Part shown: piece by piece, positions 1-7,474 of the stretch | Position numbering within the stretch: the stretch's first letter is position 1 | Layout of the letters: each line of letters starts with the position of its first letter | DNA from: Acidimicrobiaceae bacterium | GTDB lineage: Bacteria > Actinomycetota > Acidimicrobiia > Acidimicrobiales > Palsa-688 | DNA: 8,824 nt | Direction: 5' to 3' | NCBI GenBank assembly: GCA_009785715.1 | Contig: WQVT01000069.1 | Span: 1 to 8,824, forward strand | Notes under the pieces: generated by a model | Database searches by the model: none | Told to the model about the DNA's origin: nothing | The model's input: the letters and a program-made list of their open reading frames with translations, nothing else | Program-made: the position numbers and the translations under genes

Positions 1-2
1 GT

Positions 3-218
3 GGGCGCTCGGGCGCCCCGGTGTTGCCCGAGTTGGCGGTGGCCGCCCGGTGGCGGGCGTGGCGTGAGGCCAACGGGTGGGCGCCGAGACACCCGCACTA
101 CAGCCCCGGGTCCGCCCAGGCCGGAGCGGCGGACCGGTGGCGGGAACGCCGCCGTGCCCGGCTGGAAGCCGAGGGCCGTCCCGTGGCCCGCCGGCGCAGC
201 GGCACACGCCGGCCGTAG
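3..218 (+). CDS. 3' end of an unrecognised gene (partial, start outside the window)
   Basis: The reading frame is open from the left edge to a TAG at 216-218. Its third codon positions are almost all G or C, so this frame, and not the overlapping frame that would extend the next gene upstream, is the coding one. The visible tail of about 71 residues is hydrophilic and very basic, with Trp/Arg clusters (RWRAWRE, DRWRERRRARLEAEG) and an Arg-rich end. There is no membrane segment and no motif I recognise. In mycobacteria the gene before the PIM acyltransferase is pgsA, a phosphatidylinositol(-phosphate) synthase, so this could be the cytoplasmic tail of such an enzyme. That rests on gene order alone and the tail does not resemble mycobacterial PgsA. 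The stop codon lies in the first copy of a short tandem repeat. Confidence 0.6.
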   Translation, partial: GRSGAPVLPELAVAARWRAWREANGWAPRHPHYSPGSAQAGAADRWRERRRARLEAEGRPVARRRSGTRRP

Positions 219-260
219 AACGCTGCCGGCCCTGAGAACGCTGCCGGCCCTGCGGACGCT
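208..260. repeat. Three-copy 17/18-bp tandem repeat over the stop codon of the first gene
   Basis: Copy 1 is 208-224 (17 bp), copy 2 is 225-242 and copy 3 is 243-260 (18 bp each). All begin GCCGGCC and end in (A/G)ACGCT. Copy 1 carries the TAG stop of the upstream gene. It is the first of three similar arrays at gene ends in this window. The rest of the gap to position 348 holds only a weak GC hairpin (arms 271-275 and 279-283). Confidence 0.85.
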
Positions 261-348
261 CGCGGGAGGCGCCCCGAAGGGGCCACCGCGACCGCTCCCC
301 ACGCCGCGCCAGGCCCTGCTCCGGGCGCGCCACCGGAGACAGCTGGCG

Positions 349-1257
349 ATGTTCCGCACCGCCGGGTGGCTCGCCGCCCGCCTTCCGGGTCCGACGGGCC
401 GCGCCCTGGCGGAGTCCGCCGCGATGGTGGTGGCGAACTCGGGCACGCTCGGCACCCTTCGTCGCAGGAAGCTGGTGGCGAGTCATCTCCGGCGGGTGTA
501 CACCAGCTCACCGGGCAGGGCGCAGATCGAGGGGGCGGCGCTCCGGCGAGCGGTGGACGACACCTTCGCCTCCTACGCCCGATATTGGGCGGAGAGCCTT
601 CGGCTCCCGAGTGTGCGACCGGTCGAGCTGTCTGCCGGCATGTCCTCCGACGGCTTCGAGCACCTGTTCCGGGCGTGGGCCGGCGGGCGTGGGGTGATCC
701 TCGCCCTCCCGCACCTCGGCGGCTGGGAATGGGGAGGGGCATGGCTGGCGAGCCAGGGCGTGCCGGTGTCGGTGGTCGTGGAGGCGCTCGAGCCCGCCGA
801 GCTCTTCGACTGGTTCGTCGGCTTTCGCCGAACGCTGGGTTTCGAGGTGATTGCCGCCGGCGCGGAAGCCGGCTCCGCCGCGCTGCGCGCGCTGCACGCG
901 GGGCGGGTCCTGGCCCTGTTGTGTGATCGGGTCGTCGGCGGCGGGCCCGGGGTGGACGTGGAGCTCTTCGGCGACCGGACCGTCCTGCCGGCAGGGCCGG
1001 TGACCCTCGCCTTCCGTACCGGTGCGCCCCTCCTGCCGGCCGCCGTCTACTTCGCCCCGGGACGGCCCGACCATCTCGCGGTGGTGCGGCCGCCGCTGGC
1101 GCTCGAACGTGGCGGCCGCTTCCGGGCGGACGTGCAGCGCGGGACGCAGGTGCTGGCGGGGGAGCTCGAGACCCTGATCCGCCGGGCGCCGACCCAGTGG
1201 CACCTCATGCAGCCGAATTGGCCTGGCGACCCGGGGTGGCGGCAAGGCTCGACCTAG
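349..1257 (+). CDS. patA: Phosphatidylinositol mannoside acyltransferase (LpxL/HtrB-like family, PatA type)
   Basis: This protein probably transfers a fatty acyl chain from acyl-CoA to a mannose of phosphatidylinositol mannosides, at the cytoplasmic face of the plasma membrane. The predicted 302 residues match the size of mycobacterial PatA. The family HX4(D/E) motif is present as H122-LGGW-E127 within a PHLGGWEWGGAWL block. An upstream YARYWAESLRLPS segment and a later LLCDR (D193) then GVDVELFG block follow the mycobacterial order. Mycobacterial PatA has HX4D and a Glu in the ERD block, whereas this copy has HX4E and Asp. The ATG at 349 is the first possible start after the upstream stop and has GGAG at 335-338. 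A longer 418-residue reading would overlap the coding tail of the previous gene and is unlikely. It is followed by pimA, the enzyme one step earlier in the same pathway. Family is confident; exact acyl position is inferred. Confidence 0.9.
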   Translation: MFRTAGWLAARLPGPTGRALAESAAMVVANSGTLGTLRRRKLVASHLRRVYTSSPGRAQIEGAALRRAVDDTFASYARYWAESLRLPSVRPVELSAGMSSDGFEHLFRAWAGGRGVILALPHLGGWEWGGAWLASQGVPVSVVVEALEPAELFDWFVGFRRTLGFEVIAAGAEAGSAALRALHAGRVLALLCDRVVGGGPGVDVELFGDRTVLPAGPVTLAFRTGAPLLPAAVYFAPGRPDHLAVVRPPLALERGGRFRADVQRGTQVLAGELETLIRRAPTQWHLMQPNWPGDPGWRQGST

Positions 1258-1301
1258 CCCTCACCCGAACGGTGTCCGCGCCGGGCGTAGAGGCACCGGC
1301 C

Positions 1302-1307
1302 TAGCCT
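1302..1307 (+). promoter_or_regulatory. Candidate leaderless -10 element for pimA
   Basis: TAGCCT fits the TANNNT pattern of actinobacterial -10 elements and ends 7 bases before the GTG start. Transcription would therefore begin at or next to the start codon. There is no Shine-Dalgarno sequence between the patA stop and this start, and I see no clear -35 box. The site lies in the 57-bp patA-pimA gap. Confidence 0.5.
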
Positions 1308-1314
1308 GCCGTCC

Positions 1315-2409
1315 GTGCGCGTCGGCCTGGTGTGCCCCTACAGCCTCTCCCTGCCGGGCGGGGTGCAGGGTCAGGTGCTCGGCCTCGCGCAGGCGTTGCG
1401 GCGGCAGGGGGTGGAGGCCCGGGTGCTCGGTCCGTGCGACGGCCCGCCGCCGGACGCCTCCGTGACGGCGCTCGGGAACTCGTTCGGCTACGCCGCCAAC
1501 GGCTCGATGGCGGCGATCGCACCCGACCTGGCCGCCGCCCTCCGCACGATCCGGGCGCTGCGCGACGAGCGCTTCGACGTCGTGCACCTGCACGAGCCGT
1601 TGGTGCCCGCCGTGGCCCTCACCGCCCTCGTGTTCTACGACGGACCGATGGTCGGCACGTTCCACCGGGCCGGGGAGAGCCCCGCCTATCAGGTGACCCG
1701 GCCCTTCGTCCGCTGGGCGGCCGGCAGGCTCAGCCTGCGGGTGGCCGTATCGGAGGAAGCGATGCATACCGCCACCGAAGCGCTCGGGGGGACCTACGAG
1801 GTGCTCTGGAACGGGATCGACCTCCGTCGCTTCGAGGCCGCGCGGCCCTCGGCCCGTTCCGGACCAACGGTGGTGTTCGTAGGACGCCACGAGCCCCGGA
1901 AGGGCCTCCCGGTCCTGATACAGGCGTTCGAGCGGCTGGGCCCGGAGGCCCGGCTGTGGATTCTCAGCGAGGGGCCCGAGACGGGCCGCCTCCGCCAGCG
2001 CACGCTCGGTGACCCCCGGATCGAATGGCTCGGCATCGTCCCCGAGCACGAGAAGCTGAGTCGTCTGGCGGGTGCAGACGTGCTCTGCGCCCCCTCGCTC
2101 GGCGGCGAGAGCTTCGGCGTGGTGCTGCTGGAGGCGATGGCCGCCGGCGCCGCGGTGGTGGCGAGCGACATCCCCGGGTACCGGCACGTGGTCCGCGCCG
2201 GAACCGATGCGCTGCTGGTGCCACCCGGCGATGTCGAGGCCCTGGCCTCGGCCCTCGGCCGCCTGCTGGTCGGGGGCGAGGAGACGAGGCGGCTCGTGGC
2301 CGCGGGCCGGGTCCGGGCGGCCGACTTTGCGCTCGACCGCCTGGCAGGGCTCTACCTCGAACGGTACGAGTCGCTGCTCGATGCGTCGCCGGTTCCCGAG
2401 CCGCATTAG
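1315..2409 (+). CDS. pimA: Phosphatidylinositol alpha-mannosyltransferase PimA (GT4 family)
   Basis: PimA transfers mannose from GDP-mannose to the 2-position of phosphatidylinositol, the first step of PIM, lipomannan and lipoarabinomannan synthesis, on the inner leaflet of the plasma membrane. The 364-residue product has the two-Rossmann GT-B layout. The N-terminus reads MRVGLVCPYS..PGGVQ (GGVQ at 15-18) and is nearly the mycobacterial sequence. HLHEP and TFH segments follow. The C-terminal half begins with WNGID, then GRHEPRKGL, whose R191 and K196 correspond to the GDP-binding Arg/Lys of mycobacterial PimA, and a CAPSLGGESFG..EAMAAG block whose E265 matches the conserved EX7E-type glutamate. 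The GTG start is chosen because the family N-terminus begins exactly there, with a -10 element 7 bases upstream. It follows patA, as in mycobacteria. Confidence 0.94.
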   Translation: MRVGLVCPYSLSLPGGVQGQVLGLAQALRRQGVEARVLGPCDGPPPDASVTALGNSFGYAANGSMAAIAPDLAAALRTIRALRDERFDVVHLHEPLVPAVALTALVFYDGPMVGTFHRAGESPAYQVTRPFVRWAAGRLSLRVAVSEEAMHTATEALGGTYEVLWNGIDLRRFEAARPSARSGPTVVFVGRHEPRKGLPVLIQAFERLGPEARLWILSEGPETGRLRQRTLGDPRIEWLGIVPEHEKLSRLAGADVLCAPSLGGESFGVVLLEAMAAGAAVVASDIPGYRHVVRAGTDALLVPPGDVEALASALGRLLVGGEETRRLVAAGRVRAADFALDRLAGLYLERYESLLDASPVPEPH

Positions 2410-2425
2410 GTGCGTCGCCGTGTCC

Positions 2426-2431
2426 TACGAT
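2426..2431 (+). promoter_or_regulatory. Candidate -10 element for the M48-like gene
   Basis: TACGAT matches 5 of 6 bases of TATAAT and ends 11 bases before the ATG at 2443, implying a 5' leader of only a few bases. It is also why the in-frame GTG at 2410 is unlikely to be the start. No recognisable -35 sequence is seen; the expected position falls over the pimA stop. Confidence 0.45.
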
Positions 2432-2442
2432 GCACGCCCAAC

Positions 2443-3237
2443 ATGCCCGACGACCGCCTGATCGAGGAGCTCCTGGTCCGGGACGCGGCCTCCGCCGTGC
2501 CCCCACCGCCCGACCCACTCCGCCGTGCGGCGCGCCTCGTGGCACTGACGTCGCTCGTCGCAGCTGTCGTGGTCGGCGCGATCGGCTGGCTCCTCGCCGG
2601 GCCCGTCTTGGCCCTGGTGCTCTTCGTCGTCGTGGCGGCGGTGGTCGGTGGCGGGTTGGTCTGGATGATCTGGCGGCCGGCGGATGCCCGGGTGCTGAGC
2701 GCCATCGGCGGCAGGCAGGCCGATCCGGTCAGCGACGCCCGTCTGCTCAACCTGGTCGAGGGTCTCTGCACGGCGACCGGGTTGAAGGTCCCTACCGTTT
2801 TGGTGGTCGAAGCGGAGGGTTTGAACGCACTTGCCGCCGGGCGCAGCGCCTCGTCCGCGACCCTCGCCGTCACGTCCGGCCTGATCTCGGGCCTCACGCG
2901 GATCGAGCTCGAGGCAGTCCTCGCCGAGCAGGTCGTCGCGATCCGCCGGGAGCGGATGGTGCCCGCCACCGTCGCCGCGTCGGTGCCGCCGGCGCTCTCG
3001 AGACTCTTCTCCATCCGCAGCGGTCCCGAGCTCGACAATGACCGGGCGGCGGTCACCCTGACCCGGTATCCCCCGGGCCTGATCCGCGCCCTCGAAAAGA
3101 TGGAAGAGCGGGGGACGACGGTCGCGGCCTCCCCGTCCCTCGACGCCCTGTGGCTCGCCTCGCCACGCCCTGCGCCCGCTCCGGGTTCGGCCCGGGTGCC
3201 CCTGGCCGAGCGCATCGAGGCTCTCGCCGAGCTGTGA
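2443..3237 (+). CDS. Membrane-anchored M48/HtpX-like protein with degenerate zinc motif (probable pseudopeptidase)
   Basis: The 264-residue protein has a short N-terminal arm with a PPPP run (20-23) and two adjacent hydrophobic segments (about 33-53 and 54-77). A domain laid out like HtpX/M48 peptidases follows: ARLLNLVEGLC..TGL (99-114), NALAAGR (128-134, usually PNAFATGR) and AVTSGLISGLTRIELEAVLA (142-161). At the expected HExxH position it reads E162-Q-V-V-A166, so both zinc-binding His residues and the catalytic Glu are replaced. A Glu of the later E-x-x-x-D block (ELDND, E196) is still present. The stretch between the two motifs is only about 30 residues, much shorter than in HtpX, so the internal membrane hairpin is missing. 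HtpX-type enzymes degrade damaged membrane proteins; this one cannot do so by the usual chemistry and may act as a binding or scaffold protein. It is translationally coupled to the next gene. Confidence 0.78.
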   Translation: MPDDRLIEELLVRDAASAVPPPPDPLRRAARLVALTSLVAAVVVGAIGWLLAGPVLALVLFVVVAAVVGGGLVWMIWRPADARVLSAIGGRQADPVSDARLLNLVEGLCTATGLKVPTVLVVEAEGLNALAAGRSASSATLAVTSGLISGLTRIELEAVLAEQVVAIRRERMVPATVAASVPPALSRLFSIRSGPELDNDRAAVTLTRYPPGLIRALEKMEERGTTVAASPSLDALWLASPRPAPAPGSARVPLAERIEALAEL

Positions 3238-4334
3238 TGCTCGCCTCGGGGACCCAGAGGGCGGCGGCCGGCGCCCTGTGCATCGGGGTCTTGATCTTCG
3301 TGGCGGGATGTGGCGGCGGCGCCCGGCGGGCGACCCCGACCACCGTCCACCGGGTCCGAGCTACGACCACCACCAGCACCACTACCACCACGACGACCAC
3401 GATCCCCCCGACGACGACGACCACCGCCCCACCCCGACTCCTGGCCCCCCTGACCGGGCTCCCCGTGGGCTCCGAGGCCGACGTCACGCGAGCCGCCGTG
3501 GTCGTGAAGATCGACAACGTCGACGATGCGCGCCCGCAGACCGGGATCAACCAGGCCGATGTGGTCTACGAGGAGATGGTCGAAGGGGGACTCTCCCGCC
3601 TGGCTGCCGTGTTCCAGTCCCAGTTGCCCGACCCGGTCGGACCCGTCCGCTCGGGGCGCACCACCGACGAGGGGATCATCGACGACCTGAATGACCCGGT
3701 GTTCGCCTACTCGGGCGCCAACGCCGACTTCCTCGCGGCGCTCTACGACCAGCCCGTCCACAACGTCAACGCCGACAACTACCCGGACCTGTTTTTCCGC
3801 GGCGGCGACAACGTCGCACCCCACAACCTCTTCGCCAACGCCACCGAGCTCGTGTCGCTGGCCTCAGGTGCTACCAGCGGTCCGCCGGCTCTCTTCGACT
3901 ACCGCCGTCTCCACGGCTCACCGGGCGCCGGCGCCACCCCGACGGCCAGCGCCACCGTGAACTTTCCCTCGGCGACGGCCGTGTGGGCCTGGTCCGCCCA
4001 GACCCACGCCTGGCTGCGTGATCAGGACGGCACACCCGACGTCGACGCGGCCGGCGTTCAGGTGAGCGCAGCCAACGTGGTCATCGAGGCGATCCCGTAC
4101 ACCGCACCGCTGATCGAGGCCAACGGCACCGTGATACCCGAAGGCGAGATGGTCGGCAGCGGACAGGCGTGGATCCTGACGGACGGCTTGATGGTGCCGG
4201 CCACCTGGCACCGCGCCAGCCTGACCACGGTGACCACCTTCACGGACTCGGCCGGCAATCCCGTGTTGCTGACCCCGGGCAGGACCTGGGTCGAGTTGCC
4301 CGAGACCGGAGCGACGCCGAGCTTCACGCCCTGA
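3237..4334 (+). CDS. DUF3048 (YerB-like) lipoprotein with Thr-rich stalk
   Basis: The product has about 365 residues. A signal sequence with hydrophobic core at 9-22 leads to a lipobox V22-A23-G24-C25, so the mature protein should be lipid-anchored on the outer face of the membrane. A low-complexity Thr/Pro linker (about 43-66) follows, then a DUF3048 N-terminal domain (LTGLPV, VVKIDNVDDARPQTGINQADVVYEEMVEGGLSRLAAVFQS, GPVRSGR) and a C-terminal domain ending in GRTWVELPE. The family occurs in Firmicutes (B. subtilis YerB) and actinobacteria and has no established biochemical role. The ATG at 3237 overlaps the upstream TGA by one base; a GTG at 3234, one codon upstream, is an alternative. Longer in-frame starts would bury the signal peptide. 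The tight overlap suggests co-expression with the M48-like membrane protein. Confidence 0.88.
   Translation: MLASGTQRAAAGALCIGVLIFVAGCGGGARRATPTTVHRVRATTTTSTTTTTTTTIPPTTTTTAPPRLLAPLTGLPVGSEADVTRAAVVVKIDNVDDARPQTGINQADVVYEEMVEGGLSRLAAVFQSQLPDPVGPVRSGRTTDEGIIDDLNDPVFAYSGANADFLAALYDQPVHNVNADNYPDLFFRGGDNVAPHNLFANATELVSLASGATSGPPALFDYRRLHGSPGAGATPTASATVNFPSATAVWAWSAQTHAWLRDQDGTPDVDAAGVQVSAANVVIEAIPYTAPLIEANGTVIPEGEMVGSGQAWILTDGLMVPATWHRASLTTVTTFTDSAGNPVLLTPGRTWVELPETGATPSFTP
3363..3425 (+). repeat. ACC/ACG trinucleotide-rich tract encoding a poly-Thr linker
   Basis: Almost every codon is ACC, ACG or ACT, giving about 19 Thr residues interrupted by Ser, Ile and two Pro. The tract encodes the stalk between lipid anchor and folded domain. 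Such linkers are common in actinobacterial lipoproteins, are possible O-glycosylation sites, and can vary in length by slippage. Confidence 0.8.
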
Positions 4335-4411
4335 CGACTTCTTCCGTGCGCTGGTTTGCGTGTTCGCTCCGCGCGGGCTCGATTTCAAATTCGGACCCGA
4401 CAGGTGCCACC

Positions 4412-4417
4412 TACTAT
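4412..4417 (+). promoter_or_regulatory. Candidate leaderless -10 element for pdxS
   Basis: TACTAT ends 6 bases before the ATG at 4424. A weak -35-like TTCGGA lies at 4390-4395 with a 16-bp spacer. The surrounding 4381-4395 stretch is unusually AT-rich for this window and contains a small ATTTcAAAT inverted repeat (4382-4390). No Shine-Dalgarno sequence precedes the ATG. The whole 89-bp gap after the DUF3048 gene shows no clear terminator. Confidence 0.55.
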
Positions 4418-4423
4418 GGACCT

Positions 4424-5362
<939 letters not shown>

Positions 5363-5396
5363 TACGTCACCCCTGCGCTGCGAAGCCCCCGACGAG

Positions 5397-5434
5397 CCCC
5401 GGCCGGGGACGGATGCCGGAGGGATCTCCGGTAT
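5397..5434. other. Palindrome and hairpin in the pdxS-pdxT gap
   Basis: A perfect 12-bp palindrome, CCCCGGCCGGGG (5397-5408), is followed by an inverted repeat with arms 5413-5421 and 5426-5434 (9 pairs including one G-T, loop GGAT). There is no T-run, so it is not a standard intrinsic terminator. The second arm overlaps a -10-like TATGAT (5432-5437), so it could be an operator, an mRNA structure or a non-canonical terminator. Confidence 0.4.
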
Positions 5435-5437
5435 GAT
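5432..5437 (+). promoter_or_regulatory. Candidate -10 element for pdxT
   Basis: TATGAT matches 5 of 6 consensus bases. Initiation about 7 bases downstream would place the transcript start beyond the ATG at 5441, supporting a later start at 5468 or 5480. No -35 element is evident. Confidence 0.35.
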
Positions 5438-5467
5438 GAGATGTCATGGAAAGGATCCCGCCAGGTG

Positions 5468-6175
5468 ATGGTCGCCGATATGAGCAGGGCGACACTCGGC
5501 GCGGAGAAGGCTGATCCGGCTCCTGTTTCGCATGCGCTTTCCGCTTCGCTGAGCATTGGGGTGCTCGCCCTCCAGGGGGCGGTGCGTGAACATCTCGGGG
5601 CCCTCGATCGCCTCGGGTTGCGTGGTGTCGAGGTGCGGCATCCGGATCACCTCGCCGGCGTGGACGGCCTGATCATCCCCGGCGGCGAATCGACGGCCAT
5701 CTCGATGCTGATCGAGTCCGCGGGTCTCCGGGAGGCGCTCGCCGAGCGACTCGACGGCGGCATGCCGGCGTTCGGCACCTGCGCGGGCATGATCCTCCTC
5801 GCCACCGACGTGGCCGACGGCCGCCCCGACCAGCATTTCTTTGCCGCTATCGACATCGGGGTCCGGCGTAACGCCTTCGGGCGGCAGGTCGACTCGTTCG
5901 AGACCGACCTGGCGGTCGAGGGGCTCGGTGCACCGCTGCACGGGGTGTTCATCCGGGCCCCGATCGTGGAGCGGGTCGGACCGGGAGTCGAGGTCCTCGC
6001 CAGCCTCGATGGATTCGAGGGGGGTCCGCGGCCTGTCGTTTGCCGTCAGGGACGGGTGCTCGTTGCCGCGTTTCACCCGGAGTTGACCACCGACACGCGG
6101 CTGCACCGGCTGTTCGTCACGGCGGTAATGGAAGCAAAGGGTGACGAGGGCTCCGCCACAGCCGGGGCTCGATGA
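5468..6175 (+). CDS. pdxT: Pyridoxal 5'-phosphate synthase, glutaminase subunit PdxT
   Basis: PdxT is a class I glutamine amidotransferase that hydrolyses glutamine and passes ammonia to PdxS. From this start it has 235 residues. The core begins at SIGVLALQGAVREHL (29-43), with IIPGGESTA (69-77), the nucleophile C105 in GTCAGM and the His/Glu pair H203 and E205 in FHPEL, so the triad is complete. The family normally starts almost directly at the IGVLALQG strand, so about 28 residues here are extra. Their codons have lower G/C at third positions than the rest, which makes the start uncertain. ATGs at 5441, 5468 and 5480 are in frame; 5468 has AAGGA at 5451-5455 upstream and 5480 has AGGTG at 5463-5467, both with long spacing. 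Its stop is followed at once by the ribosome binding site of yebC. Confidence 0.9.
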   Translation: MVADMSRATLGAEKADPAPVSHALSASLSIGVLALQGAVREHLGALDRLGLRGVEVRHPDHLAGVDGLIIPGGESTAISMLIESAGLREALAERLDGGMPAFGTCAGMILLATDVADGRPDQHFFAAIDIGVRRNAFGRQVDSFETDLAVEGLGAPLHGVFIRAPIVERVGPGVEVLASLDGFEGGPRPVVCRQGRVLVAAFHPELTTDTRLHRLFVTAVMEAKGDEGSATAGAR

Positions 6176-6179
6176 GGAA

Positions 6180-6185
6180 GGAAGG
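6180..6185 (+). promoter_or_regulatory. Shine-Dalgarno site fixing the yebC start
   Basis: GGAAGG lies 6 bases before the ATG at 6192, within a GGAAGGAAGG run directly after the pdxT stop. It rules out the longer in-frame reading from 6141. Confidence 0.7.
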
Positions 6186-6191
6186 CTAGAG

Positions 6192-6959
6192 ATGTCGGGA
6201 CACTCCAAGTGGGCTACGACCAAACACAAGAAGGGGGCCGCGGACAAGGCCCGGGGCAAGCTGTTCGCCAAGCTGATCCGCCAGGTCGAGGTGGCGGCGC
6301 GCGACGGTGGCGGCGATCCGGACGCGAACCCGACGCTGCGGACGATGTTCGCCAAGGCGCGCGACAATTCCGTGCCTCTGGACACCATCCGTCAGGCCAT
6401 CAAGCGCGGGACCGGTGAGCTCGAGGGCGTCAACTACGAGCAGATCACCTACGAGGGCTATGCGCCCTCGGGGGTGGCGATGATCGTCGAGTGCCTGACG
6501 GACAACCGGAACCGGACCGGCTCGGACATCCGCTCCACCTTTTCGCGCAACGGTGGGTCGATGGCCGAACCGGGAGCGGTCTCCTGGCAGTTCGAGCGGA
6601 AGGGTCTGATCCTCGTCACGAAAGCCGTTCCGGGCAAGCCGGAAGTCACCGAAGACGACCTGATGCTGGTGGCGCTTGACCATGGCGCCGAGGACATCGC
6701 GGATGTGGGCGACGCCTGGCAGGTCACGACCGGACCGAGCGACCTGGGGGCTGCGCGCGAGGGTCTCGAAGAGGCGGACTTCACCGTGGAGTCGAGCGAA
6801 CTGACCATGGTGGCCACCCAGACGGTGCCCCTCGGGACCGAGGCCGACGCCCGCAAGGTGCTGCACCTGATCGAGATCCTCGAGGACAACGACGACGTCC
6901 AGAACGTCTACGCAAACTTCGACATCCCCGACGACATCCTCGAATTGGTCGAGGCTTGA
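6192..6959 (+). CDS. yebC: YebC/TACO1 family protein
   Basis: The 255-residue product begins with the hallmark MSGHSKWATTKHKKGAADKARGKLFAKLI and continues with VEVAARDGGGDP, NPTLRTMFAKARDNSVPLDTI, KRGTGE, ITYEGYAPSGVA, ECLTDNRNRT and RNGGSMAEPGAVSWQFERKG, all in the usual order of the three-domain family. Members were long annotated as transcription regulators, and more recent work on bacterial YebC and mitochondrial TACO1 links them to translation through difficult, especially proline-rich, stretches. It sits in the cytoplasm. It follows pdxT by 16 bp, probably in one transcript. The nearby M48-like protein has a PPPP run and PdxS a Pro-rich N-terminus, but any link is speculation. yebC next to ruvC is a widespread bacterial arrangement; here a peroxiredoxin gene comes between them. 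Confidence 0.96.
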   Translation: MSGHSKWATTKHKKGAADKARGKLFAKLIRQVEVAARDGGGDPDANPTLRTMFAKARDNSVPLDTIRQAIKRGTGELEGVNYEQITYEGYAPSGVAMIVECLTDNRNRTGSDIRSTFSRNGGSMAEPGAVSWQFERKGLILVTKAVPGKPEVTEDDLMLVALDHGAEDIADVGDAWQVTTGPSDLGAAREGLEEADFTVESSELTMVATQTVPLGTEADARKVLHLIEILEDNDDVQNVYANFDIPDDILELVEA

Positions 6960-6995
6960 TCGGCCCGGAGACGGCGCTGAGCGTCGAAGGCGACC

Positions 6996-7001
6996 AGGAG
7001 G
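6996..7001 (+). promoter_or_regulatory. Shine-Dalgarno site for the peroxiredoxin gene
   Basis: A full AGGAGG lies 11 bases before the GTG at 7013, a slightly long spacing. It favours this start over the TTG at 6956 that overlaps the yebC stop. Confidence 0.5.
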
Positions 7002-7012
7002 ACGGCACGCCA

Positions 7013-7474
7013 GTGGGTCGACACCCCGCCGTCGGTGACCGCGCCCCGGACTTCGCCCTCCCGGGTACGGGAGGGCTCACCTACCGTCTGTCCGACCACG
7101 CCGGCGAACCCGTGGTAGTGGTCTTCTACCCGGCCGACCATTCGCCGGTGTGCACGCTGCAACTGCGTTCCTATTCGGAGGACCTGAACGCGTTCGAGGC
7201 ACTCGGCGCCACGGTTCTTTGCCTGAGCCCGCAGGACGTCGACAGCCACGAGGAGTTCGCCCGCGCGAACGACCTGCGCGTCCCGCTCCTGGCCGACCTC
7301 GGTGCCAAGGTCGGGGAGGCGTACAACATCCTCGGGCCGCTCGGCTTCTACCGGCGTTCGGTCTTCGTCGTCGATCCCGGGGGGATCATCCGCTTCGTTC
7401 GCCGCTCGCTCTCCAGCCTGACCTACGTGCCCGCCGGCGCGTTGATCGAGGCGGTCCGGGCCGCTGTCGGCTGA
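7013..7474 (+). CDS. Peroxiredoxin (AhpC/TSA superfamily, Bcp/AhpE-like)
   Basis: This should be a cytoplasmic thiol peroxidase reducing hydrogen peroxide or organic peroxides. The 153-residue product has VGDRAPDFALP (7-17), the active-site block FYPADHSPVCTLQL with P40, S44 (Thr in many relatives) and the peroxidatic C47, and RRSVFVVDPGGIIRF, which carries the conserved Arg. E. coli Bcp has a resolving Cys five residues after the first; here that position is Arg, and the only other Cys is C70 (TVLCLSPQD). It may work as a one-Cys enzyme or use C70. The start at GTG 7013 has a strong upstream AGGAGG and fits the family N-terminus; TTG at 6956 is an alternative adding 19 residues. The stop codon is inside a tandem repeat. 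Confidence 0.88.
   Translation: MGRHPAVGDRAPDFALPGTGGLTYRLSDHAGEPVVVVFYPADHSPVCTLQLRSYSEDLNAFEALGATVLCLSPQDVDSHEEFARANDLRVPLLADLGAKVGEAYNILGPLGFYRRSVFVVDPGGIIRFVRRSLSSLTYVPAGALIEAVRAAVG

Noticed and set aside
1..348. A longer 418-residue acyltransferase reading from the window edge
   Set aside because: The first 218 bases code in another frame, as shown by third-position G/C, and no start codon occurs in frame between 219 and 348. The added residues are low-complexity.
1261..3824. Long reverse-strand open frames (about 381 and 472 codons)
   Set aside because: They lie opposite clearly recognised forward genes, show no family motifs, and are the expected shadow of very GC-rich coding DNA.
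4299..4313. LPETG sequence near the end of the DUF3048 lipoprotein, as a sortase signal
   Set aside because: Only seven residues follow it, with no hydrophobic segment or basic tail, and the protein already has a lipobox. The family normally ends with a similar TWVEL stretch, so it is coincidence.
4169..4423. N-terminal extension of PdxS into the upstream gene
   Set aside because: It would overlap the C-terminal part of the DUF3048 gene in another frame, and a -10 element sits just before the ATG at 4424.
5444..6388. Reverse-strand open frame of 314 codons across pdxT and yebC
   Set aside because: It spans two forward genes with intact catalytic motifs and their intergenic gap, and its protein has no recognisable domain.
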